A stretch of 64,000 nt of DNA, from NCBI GenBank assembly GCA_963803155.1, contig CAWDMN010000044.1, forward strand, positions 10,126-74,125, read 5' to 3'. This stretch comes from CAWDMN01 sp963803155 (GTDB lineage Bacteria > Acidobacteriota > Terriglobia > Versatilivoradales > Versatilivoraceae). The position numbers were made by a program, and so were the translations under genes. This document shows, piece by piece, positions 25,945-34,966 of the stretch. Position 1 is the first letter of the stretch, and each line of letters begins with the position of its first letter. The notes under the pieces were generated by a model that worked only from the letters and a program-made list of their open reading frames with translations, was not told where the DNA came from and did no database searches.

Positions 25945-26033
25945 TGGAGGCGGCCTGCCCTCAGGCCGTTAGAGCAAGCCTAGCAAAGACAGGTGGGGTA
26001 AGGGCTCCCCGCCTCCATCCACGCTTTTTTTTG
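25945..26033 (+). other. Candidate structured RNA/repeat element, copy 2
   Basis: Partner of the element at 15457. The closing stem TGGAGGCG (25945-25952) / CGCCTCCA (26010-26017) is identical, the core is again 73 bases without gaps, and the tail is TCCACGC plus eight T. The inner CCCT (25958-25961) can pair with AGGG (26001-26004). The T-run after a GC stem would also serve as an intrinsic terminator. Confidence 0.5.
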
Positions 26034-26080
26034 GAGAGCCGCGCATGACTGCGGGTCCACCACAACAATATTATAAAATT
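26026..26080 (+). repeat. Dispersed repeat family A, copy 4 (decayed)
   Basis: GGAGAGCCGCGCATGACTGC then GGGTCCACCACAACAATAT keeps the flanks of family A, but the central hairpin is degraded. A second short palindrome, CCACAACAATATTATAAAATTGTGG, starts about 26059. Confidence 0.5.
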
Positions 26081-26407
26081 GTGGTGATGTGATGAATAGT
26101 GAGTAAAGGGACAGGTGAGGGAACGAGAGACCCTCTTACCCCGACGCCGGAAAGAAGGAGGACAGCGAAAGCAAGCCGAATTTCTGAAACCTCTTCACCG
26201 GCAATCGCCAGGTGTCTTTCATGGACTGCGCTTGAATTTCATGGCGCGCAAGCGCATGCGGAGCCAGGCCCCCAGAATAAACTAGCACAAAAACGAATTG
26301 AAAAAGCGGGAACTTACCTTTTATTATAAAACGAGTTTGATCAATATTTTGAAATTCTGAAGAGTGGCACTTTTTCTCTTTCATCGGGGAGCAGCTACCA
26401 GATTGTA

Positions 26408-26644
26408 ATGGCGGTCAGCGGTGTTGTTTTGGAATTTCCTCAGCTATATTCCGAACTGGGATTGGAACAGCCACACGAGGCTGGGAGTAATTCAGGTTCA
26501 TCCGGAAGAGGAGAAGGGAGTTTCGACTTAAAGGCAATCTGGAACCAATCCAGCCCTCTGCCCCAATTTAGTAGGTTTCTCATTTTTCTTTTTCTGTTAC
26601 TGATATGGTTTCTGATAAAAAGGCGGGAAAATGCTGATCAATAG
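26408..26644 (+). CDS. Possible small C-tail-anchored membrane protein
   Basis: A 78-residue frame ending in a hydrophobic helix and positive tail (FLIFLFLLLIWFLIKRR), overlapping the radical SAM start by 14 bases. The first half is soluble and Ser/Gly rich. No good ribosome binding site precedes the ATG and I know no homologue, so it may be a chance frame. The overlap and the clean membrane anchor are the reasons for listing it. Confidence 0.3.
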   Translation: MAVSGVVLEFPQLYSELGLEQPHEAGSNSGSSGRGEGSFDLKAIWNQSSPLPQFSRFLIFLFLLLIWFLIKRRENADQ

Positions 26645-27761
26645 GCCGTGGCATACGATATCGGCAAACAGTAAATTTGCGGGAATTGCCAAAAGATTGT
26701 GTCGCTTTTTCCGCAAATACACATTACCCGCACAAAAATTTGCCAACATAAAGGCATTTCAGGCAGAGATTAATTCACCGCACCAAGACGGATCCACGGC
26801 TAATGCTCCTTTGCTTTTGGTCATAGAGACAACGACAAAGTGCAATTTTAAATGTGTCCACTGCTCCCAAACGTTTAATGACCAATTACCGGCTGATTTG
26901 AGCTTGGAACTATTTCAGGAAATTCTTCCCGCTTTGCAAACAGCGCACGAATTATACCTGTTTGGCGATGGGGAAGTGCTATTGGACATCCCACGGCATC
27001 TAGCAATGATTGCGCGTATCTATCAACAGGATCCCGCCTGTGCACTTGGATTTTCAACTAATGGAAAGCTCTTGACGCCTGAAGTCTACGAGCTTTACGC
27101 CACTGCAGGCATTCAGTACATTCAACTGTCAGTCGATGCTGCGACCAAAGAGCTGTATGAGACAATGCGGCGGGGTGGTAGTTTTGATGAACTCCTTGTC
27201 AACTTGGAAGGGATAGTGGCCTTGCGCAAACGATCAAGTGCATGGCAACCGCAGCTACGTTTGGCCACAGTAATCTCAAAACAAAATTATCGACAACTAC
27301 CCATGTTGGCAAAATTTGCCAAGAAATATGATTTCTCCTACTGGTACATTAACGCGGAATACGCGCACAATCCCGGACGTGATCTGCTGCGTTTATCAAC
27401 AGAAGATTCAACGGAGCTGGAGGGCATTAAGGCGGCCATAATGCGGAATTACAGCGCATATTACTTGACGCTTTTTGACCCTTGCATCGGGTTAGCAAAT
27501 GACATAATTGAGAAGTGGTTAGAAGCGAAATCCCCTGTATTCTGCACCGTCCCCTGGCAGCGGTTCGAGCTGAAGGCTAATGGGGACGTTAAGGTATGTC
27601 CATATTATCATGAGCCGATTTGTTCGATGCATGGGAAATCTCTTCTGGAAGTATGGAACGGCGAAGAGTTTCGAGAAATACGAAAAGCATTCACTACCGG
27701 GATAGGCCTTCCGTCTTACTGCATTAACTGCAATCGTGGACTGAGGTGGCAATATCTGTAA
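26631..27761 (+). CDS. Radical SAM protein with SPASM-type C-terminal domain
   Basis: 376 residues; GGCGGG lies upstream of the ATG. Cys71, Cys75 and Cys78 (TKCNFKCVHCSQ) form the CxxxCxxC motif that binds the SAM-cleaving [4Fe-4S] cluster. Barrel motifs follow (YLFGDGEVLLD, GFSTNGKLL, YIQLSVDAAT). The C-terminal cysteines in FCTVPWQRFELKANGDVKVCPYY and LPSYCINCNRG are a SPASM/twitch arrangement holding one or two auxiliary clusters. Such enzymes often mature peptides or modify sugars and cofactors. No precursor-peptide gene is obvious beside it, apart from the doubtful 78-residue frame upstream. Substrate unknown. Confidence 0.85.
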   Translation: MLINRPWHTISANSKFAGIAKRLCRFFRKYTLPAQKFANIKAFQAEINSPHQDGSTANAPLLLVIETTTKCNFKCVHCSQTFNDQLPADLSLELFQEILPALQTAHELYLFGDGEVLLDIPRHLAMIARIYQQDPACALGFSTNGKLLTPEVYELYATAGIQYIQLSVDAATKELYETMRRGGSFDELLVNLEGIVALRKRSSAWQPQLRLATVISKQNYRQLPMLAKFAKKYDFSYWYINAEYAHNPGRDLLRLSTEDSTELEGIKAAIMRNYSAYYLTLFDPCIGLANDIIEKWLEAKSPVFCTVPWQRFELKANGDVKVCPYYHEPICSMHGKSLLEVWNGEEFREIRKAFTTGIGLPSYCINCNRGLRWQYL

Positions 27762-28250
27762 GGTCTTTCGGATCCTGCCTGACCTTCAGCCTGTTAGCTG
27801 TAAACGTCCGCCCAAAGGAAAAGTTGGAAATAATTGATGAGAGAGTTGGGCTAATGATCGATTCTGGCAAAAATCCATGGGACATTTAGAAGGAACTATT
27901 TGGCTTCAGCGACGATATTATTCATAGCGAGATCCCACATTTCTTTTTCTCGATCACGCTTTCGCGATTGCGCAATTGGTGAACAGAGTCCCCCTCAAAA
28001 TGAGCAGCACTGTCGTTAAAAAAAATCCTTCGACTTGGGGGACGCGCGTACCCTGATAGGTCACAAATGCGGCAATTTCTTGATCAGAGGCTGATGAATC
28101 CAATGATCGACATTTTGCCGCATGCGGGCAGATACGGCTGTCAGTTGGATAAAGCTGCGGAAATACAGACAAGGATTCACGTACCCTCGGATATTTATAT
28201 ACGTCCACAGTCGTCAATTGAATTTTTTTTAATGTGCCAAAATTCGCTTC
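27762..28250. other. Convergent intergenic region
   Basis: 489 bases between the radical SAM gene (plus) and the receiver gene (minus). Only shadow frames are present. I see no feature I can name. Confidence 0.5.
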
Positions 28251-28622
28251 CTATTTTTGTATGGCCAGAATTTCCTTGATCGATTCGGCCATTTCTTGCA
28301 GCGAAAATGGTTTCAGATAGACTCGTTCTGCTCCCAGCAGGCAGGCGCTGCGTAGATTGGTTTCAGATCCATAGTGTCCGCCAGACATAGCCAAAATCGG
28401 CAAACGGGGGGCCTCCTTTTTCATCTGCCGGATGGTCTCCAGGTCCTCCTTGTTCGGCATGATGAGGTCGGTGATGATGAGATCAGGGATTATTATTCGA
28501 CATATTTTGAGACCTTCCAGCCCATCCCTGGCCTTGATTACCGCATACCCGGACATTTCCAAATACCGGCTGAGCGAACCGCGCAAAAATTCATCATCTT
28601 CGATTAATAAAATTGTAGTCAT
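28251..28622 (-). CDS. Single-domain response regulator (CheY-like)
   Basis: 123 residues from the ATG at 28622. A TTG at 28646 would add 8 residues but lies outside the receiver fold. It has the acidic pocket Glu8-Asp9-Asp10, phospho-acceptor Asp52 (LIITDLIMPN), Ser80 in the switch position and the conserved Lys in YLKPF. No output domain is present, so it should act by protein contact or phosphotransfer. It is the last gene of the 3'-most chemosensory operon, 32 bases after cheW, which suggests a CheY-like role. Phosphate may come from one of the hybrid kinases of this block. Confidence 0.85.
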   Translation of the reverse strand: MTTILLIEDDEFLRGSLSRYLEMSGYAVIKARDGLEGLKICRIIIPDLIITDLIMPNKEDLETIRQMKKEAPRLPILAMSGGHYGSETNLRSACLLGAERVYLKPFSLQEMAESIKEILAIQK

Positions 28623-28654
28623 GGCCCCGTCGTTTTTAGTTTGCAAACCAAACT

Positions 28655-29167
28655 TTAATTAGCCACGACTTCTTTGACTGCTGCTAATATGTTTGTGGGC
28701 AAAACTTTTTCGATATCAAGTAGGATCTTGACTTTGTTCTGGTTTTTACCTAAGCCGAGTATAAAATCGGTATCTATTCCAACTCCAAAACAGGGGACTG
28801 GTTCGATCTGGCCGGGAGCAATCTCTATGACTTCGGATACTTTGTCTGCCTTGACGCCCATCTCGACTTCCCCGACCCTCACGACCACAATACAAGTTTC
28901 GCTGGTTGGTTCGATTTGAGGCATCTCGAATTTTGCTCGCAGGTCAACCACTTGGATGACATGGCCACGCAAATTGATGATCCCTAAAATGTATGCTGGA
29001 GTGCAAGGAACGGGGATGATGGGTTGATAGCCCATAATTTCCTGAACTTTTAAGATCTCAATGCCATATTCTTCTTGGCCCAGGAAAAAAGTCAGGAATT
29101 TTTCAGCTGCCCGATGAATGTCGGCGACTGGTTGTGTGTTTTGTTTATTAACTGATGGGATACTCAT
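28655..29167 (-). CDS. cheW: CheW-like coupling protein, copy A
   Basis: 170 residues; the ATG at 29167 follows AAAGGAGAG. It is a CheW fold: FLTFFLGQEEYGIEILKVQEI, PAYILGIINLRGHVIQVVDLRAKF and VSEVIEIAPGQIEPVP. CheW links chemoreceptors to the kinase CheA in the signalling array at the inner face of the membrane. It is closely related to the copy at 38498-39037 (ILKVQEI, GxINLRGxxIxVxDLRAKF, GIDTxFILGLGK). The gene follows two MCP genes. No cheA lies in the window, so the kinase partner must be elsewhere or unconventional. Confidence 0.9.
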   Translation of the reverse strand: MSIPSVNKQNTQPVADIHRAAEKFLTFFLGQEEYGIEILKVQEIMGYQPIIPVPCTPAYILGIINLRGHVIQVVDLRAKFEMPQIEPTSETCIVVVRVGEVEMGVKADKVSEVIEIAPGQIEPVPCFGVGIDTDFILGLGKNQNKVKILLDIEKVLPTNILAAVKEVVAN

Positions 29168-29426
29168 ATTCTCTCTCCTTTTCACGAGACGTGAAATCCG
29201 TATGGCAATGGGAGTCCTTTAGCACAGACCGCCCGGAGTGGAATTAAAACCTCTTAGTCAGAGTTAGGTTAAAAAAACCTGAGGACGGTCAGACGCACAG
29301 AACTCCGACAAACCATGCAAAGATAAAAAGGTCAAATGCGTTGGTTAAGCAAAATTATCCGAATAATTCGTTTCGCAAAGTCTCCGTATTTTTATGACGT
29401 TATTCATTTCAATTTCCATTGCCAGC

Positions 29427-31580
29427 CTAAAATGTAGAAAAGGCAGAGCTGTCTTCGTGGATTGGAATTACTGATTCCGGACGAAGGATTTTGAGCCCAT
29501 TTCCAGTGGCTTTCATTTTCGTCGGATGAATATTTTTACCATTTCTTGCGATTGTCATGGCTTTGGATTGCTTAAGATTCCTCCCCGAACTTAGGCAAAA
29601 GCTCTCCACCATGATCAACATTTCCGTGGATTGGCTGGAAAGTTCCTCGGCTGCGCTGGCCGACTCTTCTGCATTAGCCGCTACCGCCTGTGTTACTGCA
29701 TTCATCTGTTCGATGGCTTTGTTGATTTGGGTCACCCCTTCTTTTTGTTGGTCGGAGGCCACGGCGATTTCGGCCATCACTTCGCTGACCTTTTTGACCT
29801 GGCTGATGATTTCATTAAGCCCCGCCAGCATCCTCTGATTGGCTTGGACTCCATCTGCGGCATTCTTCACGGACTCTTCAATCAGGTTGGAGGTATTTTG
29901 GGCCGCCTCGGCGCTGCGGATGGCTAGATTCCTGACTTCTTCCGCCACAACCGCAAAACCCTTTCCGGCATCACCAGCTCGGGCTGCTTCTACCGCTGCA
30001 TTTAAAGCCAGCAAATTGGTTTGGAAAGCAATTTCGTCGATGGTTTTGACGATTTTTGCAGTGGCGTCAGATGAGCCTTTGATCTTGACGATGGAAGCAT
30101 TTAATTCCTGCATCACATGAACGCCTTGCTCCGTGGAGCTGGCGGCGGATTCTACCAATCCCTTGGCTTCGCGGGCATTAGCGGCATTTTGTGAAGCCAT
30201 GGAGGAAAGCTCCTGCAGGCTGCTTGAAGTCTCTTCCAGGGAGGCTGCTTGTTCGGAGGCATTGTGCGACAATTGCTGGCTGCCGGAACTGATCTGAATG
30301 GCTGCCGAAGTGACCTGCTCGGCTCCCAGTGCCACTTGCGACAAGGCGTCATCGAGGTCCTGTATTGTTTTATTCAAGGCATTTTTAATTTTGGCGTGAT
30401 CGCCTTGATAATTGCCGGTCATGCGCACAGACAAATCCTTCTGGCTGACCTTTTCCAAAACTATGGCAGCTTCATTGACGGGTTGAATCACTGCGTCTAA
30501 CGTGCCATTGATGCCATTCACAATGTCTCTGTATCCGCCTCCGAATCGCTCGGCATTCCCGCGGTTGCCCAATTTTCCTTCTACGGCTGCCTGCGTCAGA
30601 TCCTTGGTCTCGTTGACCAGACCCTGAATTGCTGCAACGATCTTCTTCAAGGCGGGTCCAATTTCATCCTGGTCGTCTTTGCAGGGGGCGTCAAAATAGA
30701 CATCTCCATCCCCGATTCTATGCAGGGTGCCGACTAACATATATTTAAGATCATGAGAAAACTGGTCAATGGTCTTGGCCATGATCCCGACTTCATCCTT
30801 TCGATCTAGTTTGAGAGAATGGCTGAGATGACCGCTACCCATTTCTTTAAGCATTTCCAGAACTTGGCCGATTGGAACCGATATTTGACGGGCAATAAAA
30901 ATTCCAAGGCCCAGAGTGGCGCCGGCCCCGAGCAAGATGCTCAACAAAATGATGGATTGTGTGTCCTTGACGGTCTTATCGGCGGCCGCCTTTTCCATCT
31001 TTGTCAGTGCCCCGTTTTTCTCCATGAGTTCCGCAAGTGTTTTTTGGGCCGTCAATGAATGCTGCCGATTTTGCATATAGGTGTCGAACACCAGTTGATC
31101 GACTTGTTTGACGGGCTCAGAATCTAATGAGTTCCCCTGTTCGACTATGGCATCTTTCTTCTTTGAGAGATCCCAGACTTTCTGATGGGATTCCTTCCAA
31201 ATCGCCCATTCCTGAACAAATTTCCCCCACAACTGTTCCTGTTCAGCCGTTCTGGGCATCGATTTAATCACTTCCCAAGCTTTATCCGCCCGTCCCAGGG
31301 CGTTGGAAATAAAAAGGTATTGTGCTTGGCGAACCACAGGAGCCATCATCCGGCGATTAAGAAGCCCTCGCTCACCCGCGGCCACAGCCACATGAGCTTC
31401 TTGAATCTGCAATAATGCCTTAATCTCCGGCATCCGGATGTTGGTCAAGATGTCCATACGGGCCAGGGTGTGGATAATTCCAAGATACCCGGCCATCCCA
31501 ATACCAACCGAAATAAGTGAAGCCAGGAGAGCCAGGCTGATCAGCTTTTTGTTTGTCGACAAGTTTTCGAACCAGTTCAT
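29427..31580 (-). CDS. Methyl-accepting chemotaxis protein 1
   Basis: 717 residues, ATG after AGAAGGAGTG. One membrane helix (about 13-33), a roughly 160-residue four-helix periplasmic sensor, and a second helix (about 205-228, ILLSILLGAGATLGLGIFIA) lead into HAMP and an extra HAMP-like stretch. The cytoplasmic tip is canonical: EIAFQTNLLALNAAVEAARAGDAGKGFAVVAEEVRNLA. The C-terminus ends in a flexible linker and IPIHEDSSAFSTF. The final Phe-Ser-Thr-Phe resembles the xWxxF CheR-tethering pentapeptide. It follows the second MCP in the same operon with a 62-base gap. The sensor domain is unlike those of the other two MCPs here. Confidence 0.92.
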   Translation of the reverse strand: MNWFENLSTNKKLISLALLASLISVGIGMAGYLGIIHTLARMDILTNIRMPEIKALLQIQEAHVAVAAGERGLLNRRMMAPVVRQAQYLFISNALGRADKAWEVIKSMPRTAEQEQLWGKFVQEWAIWKESHQKVWDLSKKKDAIVEQGNSLDSEPVKQVDQLVFDTYMQNRQHSLTAQKTLAELMEKNGALTKMEKAAADKTVKDTQSIILLSILLGAGATLGLGIFIARQISVPIGQVLEMLKEMGSGHLSHSLKLDRKDEVGIMAKTIDQFSHDLKYMLVGTLHRIGDGDVYFDAPCKDDQDEIGPALKKIVAAIQGLVNETKDLTQAAVEGKLGNRGNAERFGGGYRDIVNGINGTLDAVIQPVNEAAIVLEKVSQKDLSVRMTGNYQGDHAKIKNALNKTIQDLDDALSQVALGAEQVTSAAIQISSGSQQLSHNASEQAASLEETSSSLQELSSMASQNAANAREAKGLVESAASSTEQGVHVMQELNASIVKIKGSSDATAKIVKTIDEIAFQTNLLALNAAVEAARAGDAGKGFAVVAEEVRNLAIRSAEAAQNTSNLIEESVKNAADGVQANQRMLAGLNEIISQVKKVSEVMAEIAVASDQQKEGVTQINKAIEQMNAVTQAVAANAEESASAAEELSSQSTEMLIMVESFCLSSGRNLKQSKAMTIARNGKNIHPTKMKATGNGLKILRPESVIPIHEDSSAFSTF

Positions 31581-31642
31581 TGGATCACTCCTTCTAGGTA
31601 ATGGGGCTTTTGTTCGTCAAGCTGAATTAACGGGACAGCCAT

Positions 31643-33724
31643 CTAAAAATCTGACATTGTTTGTTCGTCCTCATGGAAGGGGATGAGAGCTGCCGGAGCG
31701 AGCGCTTTTTGCCCGTTCCCATTGGATTTCCCCTTTGCCGCCTGGATGGATTTGGCTGTCTTCGCAATCGCTGAGGTCTTGGAATGCTGGATGTTTTTCC
31801 CTGCGCTCAATCTGAAGCTCTCCACCATGCTCATCATTTCCGTAGATTGGCCGGAAAGTTCCTCCGCTGCGCTGGCCGACTCTTCCGCATTGGCAGCCAC
31901 AGCCTGGGTGACCTGGTTCATCTGCTCGATTGCCTTGTTGATCTGGTTCACTCCATCTTTCTGTTGATCGGAAGCCACCGCAATTTCCGCCATCACTTCG
32001 CTGACCTTCTTGACCTGGCCGGTGATTTCATTGAGCCCCGCCAGCATCTTCTGATTGGTCCGCACCCCGTCCTCGGCATTCTTCACCGACTCATCAATCA
32101 GGTTGGCGGTGTTCTTGGCGGCTTCGGCGCTGCGGATAGCCAGATTCCTGACTTCCTCGGCCACCACCGCGAAGCCCTTCCCGGCATCCCCGGCCCGGGC
32201 TGCTTCCACAGCGGCATTGAGCGCCAGAAGATTGGTCTGGAAGGCAATCTCATCGATGGTCTTGACAATCTTAGCGGTGGCATCCGAAGAAGCCTTGATT
32301 TTGACGATGGAACCATTCAGTTCCTTCATGACCTGCACCCCTTGCTCGGTTGAAGCCGTAGCAGCTTCAGTCAATCCCTTGGCTTCGCGGGCATTGGCGG
32401 CATTTTGAGAAGCCATGGAGGACAGCTCCTGCAGGCTGCTGGAGGTCTCTTCCAGCGAGGCTGCCTGTTCGGAGGCGCTGTGCGACAATTCCTGGCTGCC
32501 GGAGCTGATCTGCGTGGCTGCCGAAGTGACCTGCTCGGCCCCTAGAGCCACTTGCGTCAGGGCTTCGTCCAAATTCTCCACCGCGCTGTTCAAGGCATTT
32601 TTGATCTTGGCATGGTCGCCCCGATAGTCGCCGGCAACCCGCACCGATAAATCCTTGGCGGACACTTTTTCCAAAACTCCAGAGGCTTCCTGGATCGGAT
32701 CAATAACGGCATCCAGCGTGGCATTGATCCCTGCCACCAGTTCGCGGAAGCTGCCCTCTAATTTCACCACGTCGCCGCGGACATCGAGCCTTCCCTCCTT
32801 GGCGGCAGCGATCAACCGGTCGGTTTCATCGAGCAAGCCTTGTAGAATTTTCTGGACGTTTCGAAATGCCTCAATCGATCCTACCGTCTGAGACAACATA
32901 CCGTTGATGGATTGCGCCAGAACTCCCAACTCGTCTTTGGAGTTATCCTCCAACGGCGTGGTTCCGGTCTTGATTTCCGCCTTGATGTTTCCGCTGGCCA
33001 TGGCTTCCATGGCATTTTTTAAGTTCTTGATGCAAATGTTGCGCAGAGTCCCGGCTCGTTCCACTACCTGCAAGATTCGCCGTGCGATACCGCGGCTGAT
33101 GAGCAATCCCAATCCAATCGCCAGTGCTATCCCGAAGATTGTCCCAACCAACATCAATTTGGAAGACGAAGCAAAAGTAACATCACCATCTGTATTGGCT
33201 TTATCTGCTTCTCTTTCGTTAATTTCGACGAGTTTGGCGAGCGAAGTGGTCATGGCTTGGCGTGCTCGAGCGGTTTCAGTGGTCCCACCAAGGTAATCCA
33301 GGTATGCTTTTTCGTCGCCGGCTTTAATTTTTGTGATCATTTCATCGCCGTATTTCTGATAAGACAGCCAGGCGGGCTGAAAATTTGCATATTCTTCTTT
33401 TTCTTCTTTTATCAAATCCGTTGCTGAGTACTGCTTCATTTGTTCATTCACAATGCGACATTGTTCAATGAAATCTTTTTCCATACTGCTGCGCTTGTCG
33501 GGGAAAAAAACAAATTGGTATAAATCTCCACGAATGGTCATCACGGCAGTTCTCGCTTCCCCTAATTGCCGGATGCATACCAGGTTGTTCTGATACATAT
33601 CCGTCATGCTATCATTGATTTTTTTCATCCGGGTGTACCCCAGCAGTGCCACCATCACGATGAGAGAAGCCACAATCAAATAGCCTCCGGTCAACTTGGT
33701 TCCAAGTTTCAAGTCTTTAAACAT
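31643..33724 (-). CDS. Methyl-accepting chemotaxis protein 2
   Basis: 693 residues. The ATG at 33724 is preferred because AAAGGAGACG precedes it and MFKDLKLGTKLTGGYLIVAS matches the start of MCP 3 exactly in position. TM1 is about 11-30 and TM2 about 190-210 (MLVGTIFGIALAIGLGLLIS), followed by HAMP, a second HAMP-like region and the conserved signalling tip. The C-terminus is IPFHEDEQTMSDF. It is the duplication partner of MCP 3: TM1, TM2 and the whole cytoplasmic part are near identical, while the periplasmic sensor (about 50-180) has diverged. It lies 59 bases downstream of its pseudo-receiver gene. Confidence 0.92.
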   Translation of the reverse strand: MFKDLKLGTKLTGGYLIVASLIVMVALLGYTRMKKINDSMTDMYQNNLVCIRQLGEARTAVMTIRGDLYQFVFFPDKRSSMEKDFIEQCRIVNEQMKQYSATDLIKEEKEEYANFQPAWLSYQKYGDEMITKIKAGDEKAYLDYLGGTTETARARQAMTTSLAKLVEINEREADKANTDGDVTFASSSKLMLVGTIFGIALAIGLGLLISRGIARRILQVVERAGTLRNICIKNLKNAMEAMASGNIKAEIKTGTTPLEDNSKDELGVLAQSINGMLSQTVGSIEAFRNVQKILQGLLDETDRLIAAAKEGRLDVRGDVVKLEGSFRELVAGINATLDAVIDPIQEASGVLEKVSAKDLSVRVAGDYRGDHAKIKNALNSAVENLDEALTQVALGAEQVTSAATQISSGSQELSHSASEQAASLEETSSSLQELSSMASQNAANAREAKGLTEAATASTEQGVQVMKELNGSIVKIKASSDATAKIVKTIDEIAFQTNLLALNAAVEAARAGDAGKGFAVVAEEVRNLAIRSAEAAKNTANLIDESVKNAEDGVRTNQKMLAGLNEITGQVKKVSEVMAEIAVASDQQKDGVNQINKAIEQMNQVTQAVAANAEESASAAEELSGQSTEMMSMVESFRLSAGKNIQHSKTSAIAKTAKSIQAAKGKSNGNGQKALAPAALIPFHEDEQTMSDF

Positions 33725-33783
33725 AATGTCGTCTCCTTTTATAATTTCTGTTTTGGCTTCTTCCACTTTCTGGAAGGGATTAA

Positions 33784-34242
33784 TCAGGTTTTATCTGCCA
33801 CGAGCTGAGTTATCCAACTGTATTCATCCTGTGCTAATGCCTGTTCCTGGTTATTATTGGCGTCGGCGTGTAAAGGTTGCCCCGATATCTTTTGTAATAT
33901 TTCCTGGAGAAACACGAAATCTTTAGGCAAATAGGCTATGAAGCGAGGGTAGAACTCGAAGGCTTTTAGTGAATCGTCCTTGCATGCCCGGTCTGTCCAT
34001 CCGATCAGACACTTCATGTCAAAGAGATATTTTTTAAATGATTCCAATGCGATGAGATCGGCCCGTTTGTTAACAATTAAGAGTGCATGAGAAGGAGTGG
34101 GTTGAATAGAGCGGTAATAACAGTCAAGATTTTCTATCCCGTTAACTACCACCAGATCAACTTTGGGGATATAGGTTTCAAGCAGCAATTCTGCGGTTTT
34201 GGTTATTGGAGTTTGGAGGGAGGCATATAAAAGCCAGCGCAT
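33784..34242 (-). CDS. Pseudo-receiver-like protein of unknown family, copy A
   Basis: 152 residues from ATG 34242, which follows CCGAGGAGATT; upstream in-frame sequence is not supported because it would overlap the sigma-54-like promoter. The order of predicted elements is that of a receiver fold: strand RWLLYASL, helix AELLLETYI, strand VDLVVVNG, helix, strand ALLIVNK, helix, strand MKCLIGW, helix, strand PRFIAYLP, helix. At the phospho-acceptor position the third strand ends in Asn-Lys rather than Asp, so it cannot work as a normal receiver. It is highly similar to the copy at 41262-41723 and is the first gene of its operon. I know no family for it. Confidence 0.72.
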   Translation of the reverse strand: MRWLLYASLQTPITKTAELLLETYIPKVDLVVVNGIENLDCYYRSIQPTPSHALLIVNKRADLIALESFKKYLFDMKCLIGWTDRACKDDSLKAFEFYPRFIAYLPKDFVFLQEILQKISGQPLHADANNNQEQALAQDEYSWITQLVADKT

Positions 34243-34292
34243 GTTGAATCTCCTCGGGAATAAAGGCCACTCCTGCCAGACGAACCTTAAGT

Positions 34293-34308
34293 AGCATTTT
34301 GTCTTCCA
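34293..34308 (-). promoter_or_regulatory. Sigma-54-type -24/-12 promoter, operon A
   Basis: On the minus strand: TGGAAGACAAAATGCT. It has GG at -24 and GC at -12 with exact 10-base spacing. The -12 GC lies 52 bases before the ATG of the pseudo-receiver gene, leaving a leader of about 40 bases. Operon B has the equivalent site at the identical distance. Confidence 0.65.
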
Positions 34309-34668
34309 GACTGTTTGATGGTTGATCATGTTATTTTATTTCTATTAGTTGCAGACAGATGACTGTCTGTATGGAGGTTTTTAACTCCAACTTTTTCTTG
34401 AAATTCAAATGAAGATTTGTGGGCTTGCAGGCGAGTGCTAAACTGGGATTTGCGAGGTAAAATATTGAATTGATTTTGGATGGGGGCCTGGTTCGAGGAG
34501 ATAAATCCGGAACTTCAGAAAATAATAAAGAAGTTCATCAATTGCTCAAAAGCGGGCAGAAAAGCAGGGGCATACACTACATTCTTTTTGGCTATTCATA
34601 AACTTACAAGTCACACATTTAGCCAAAACGTATTTATTGAATTTCAGTAATCGCAGGTCCAAACAAGA
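34309..34668. other. Conserved noncoding segment between NtrC remnant and operon A
   Basis: About 360 bases that align along their length with 41790-42151. Shared stretches include TTTTTAACTCCAACTTTTTC, TATTGAATTGATTTT, GGCCTGGTTCGAGGA and AATCCGGAACTTCAGAAAA. It is AT-rich with no gene. Given its position, upstream activator binding sites are expected here. Confidence 0.6.
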
Positions 34669-34966
34669 TTATTCTCCTTTCAACCCAATGCCGTTCTCTT
34701 TGTAAAGCGCATAGAGCCTTGGCTTCGAAAGCTTTGAAATAGCGCTTGCCTCCTCCATATGGCCTTTTGTAAGCGACTACAAAGTTTGTAGATAATGCTT
34801 TTGCATTTGCGCCCAGAACTCGTTCAGCGACAAAGGCATCTTATAAAGAGCAGACAGTGTTTCCTTGAGTGCCTTATTCTGTTCCATGGATTTTATTTTC
34901 AAATAAATCCCGATGTTTGAAGAAAGACGATAAGACAAAAGGGTGGGGTTGCTTCCAGCAACAACT
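34669..34966 (-). pseudogene. C-terminal remnant of an NtrC-type regulator
   Basis: This matches the last 98 or so codons of the intact regulator at 42152-43546 (AGSNPTLLSYxL, SMEQNxALKETLSAxYKMPL, EFWAQMQKxYLQTL, then SKLSKPRLYALYKENGI). A TCG Ser codon has become TAG right after YLQTL, cutting off the end, and no AAA+ or receiver sequence remains upstream of about 34966. It is the left-over end of the duplicated segment. Confidence 0.85.

Larger units (their letters stand above)
25823..26630. other. Repeat-rich intergenic region
   Basis: About 800 bases. It carries two family A repeats (25891-25936, 26026-26080) on either side of the second 73-base structured element (25945-26017). A possible small membrane protein (26408-26644) lies in the last part. 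Confidence 0.6.
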
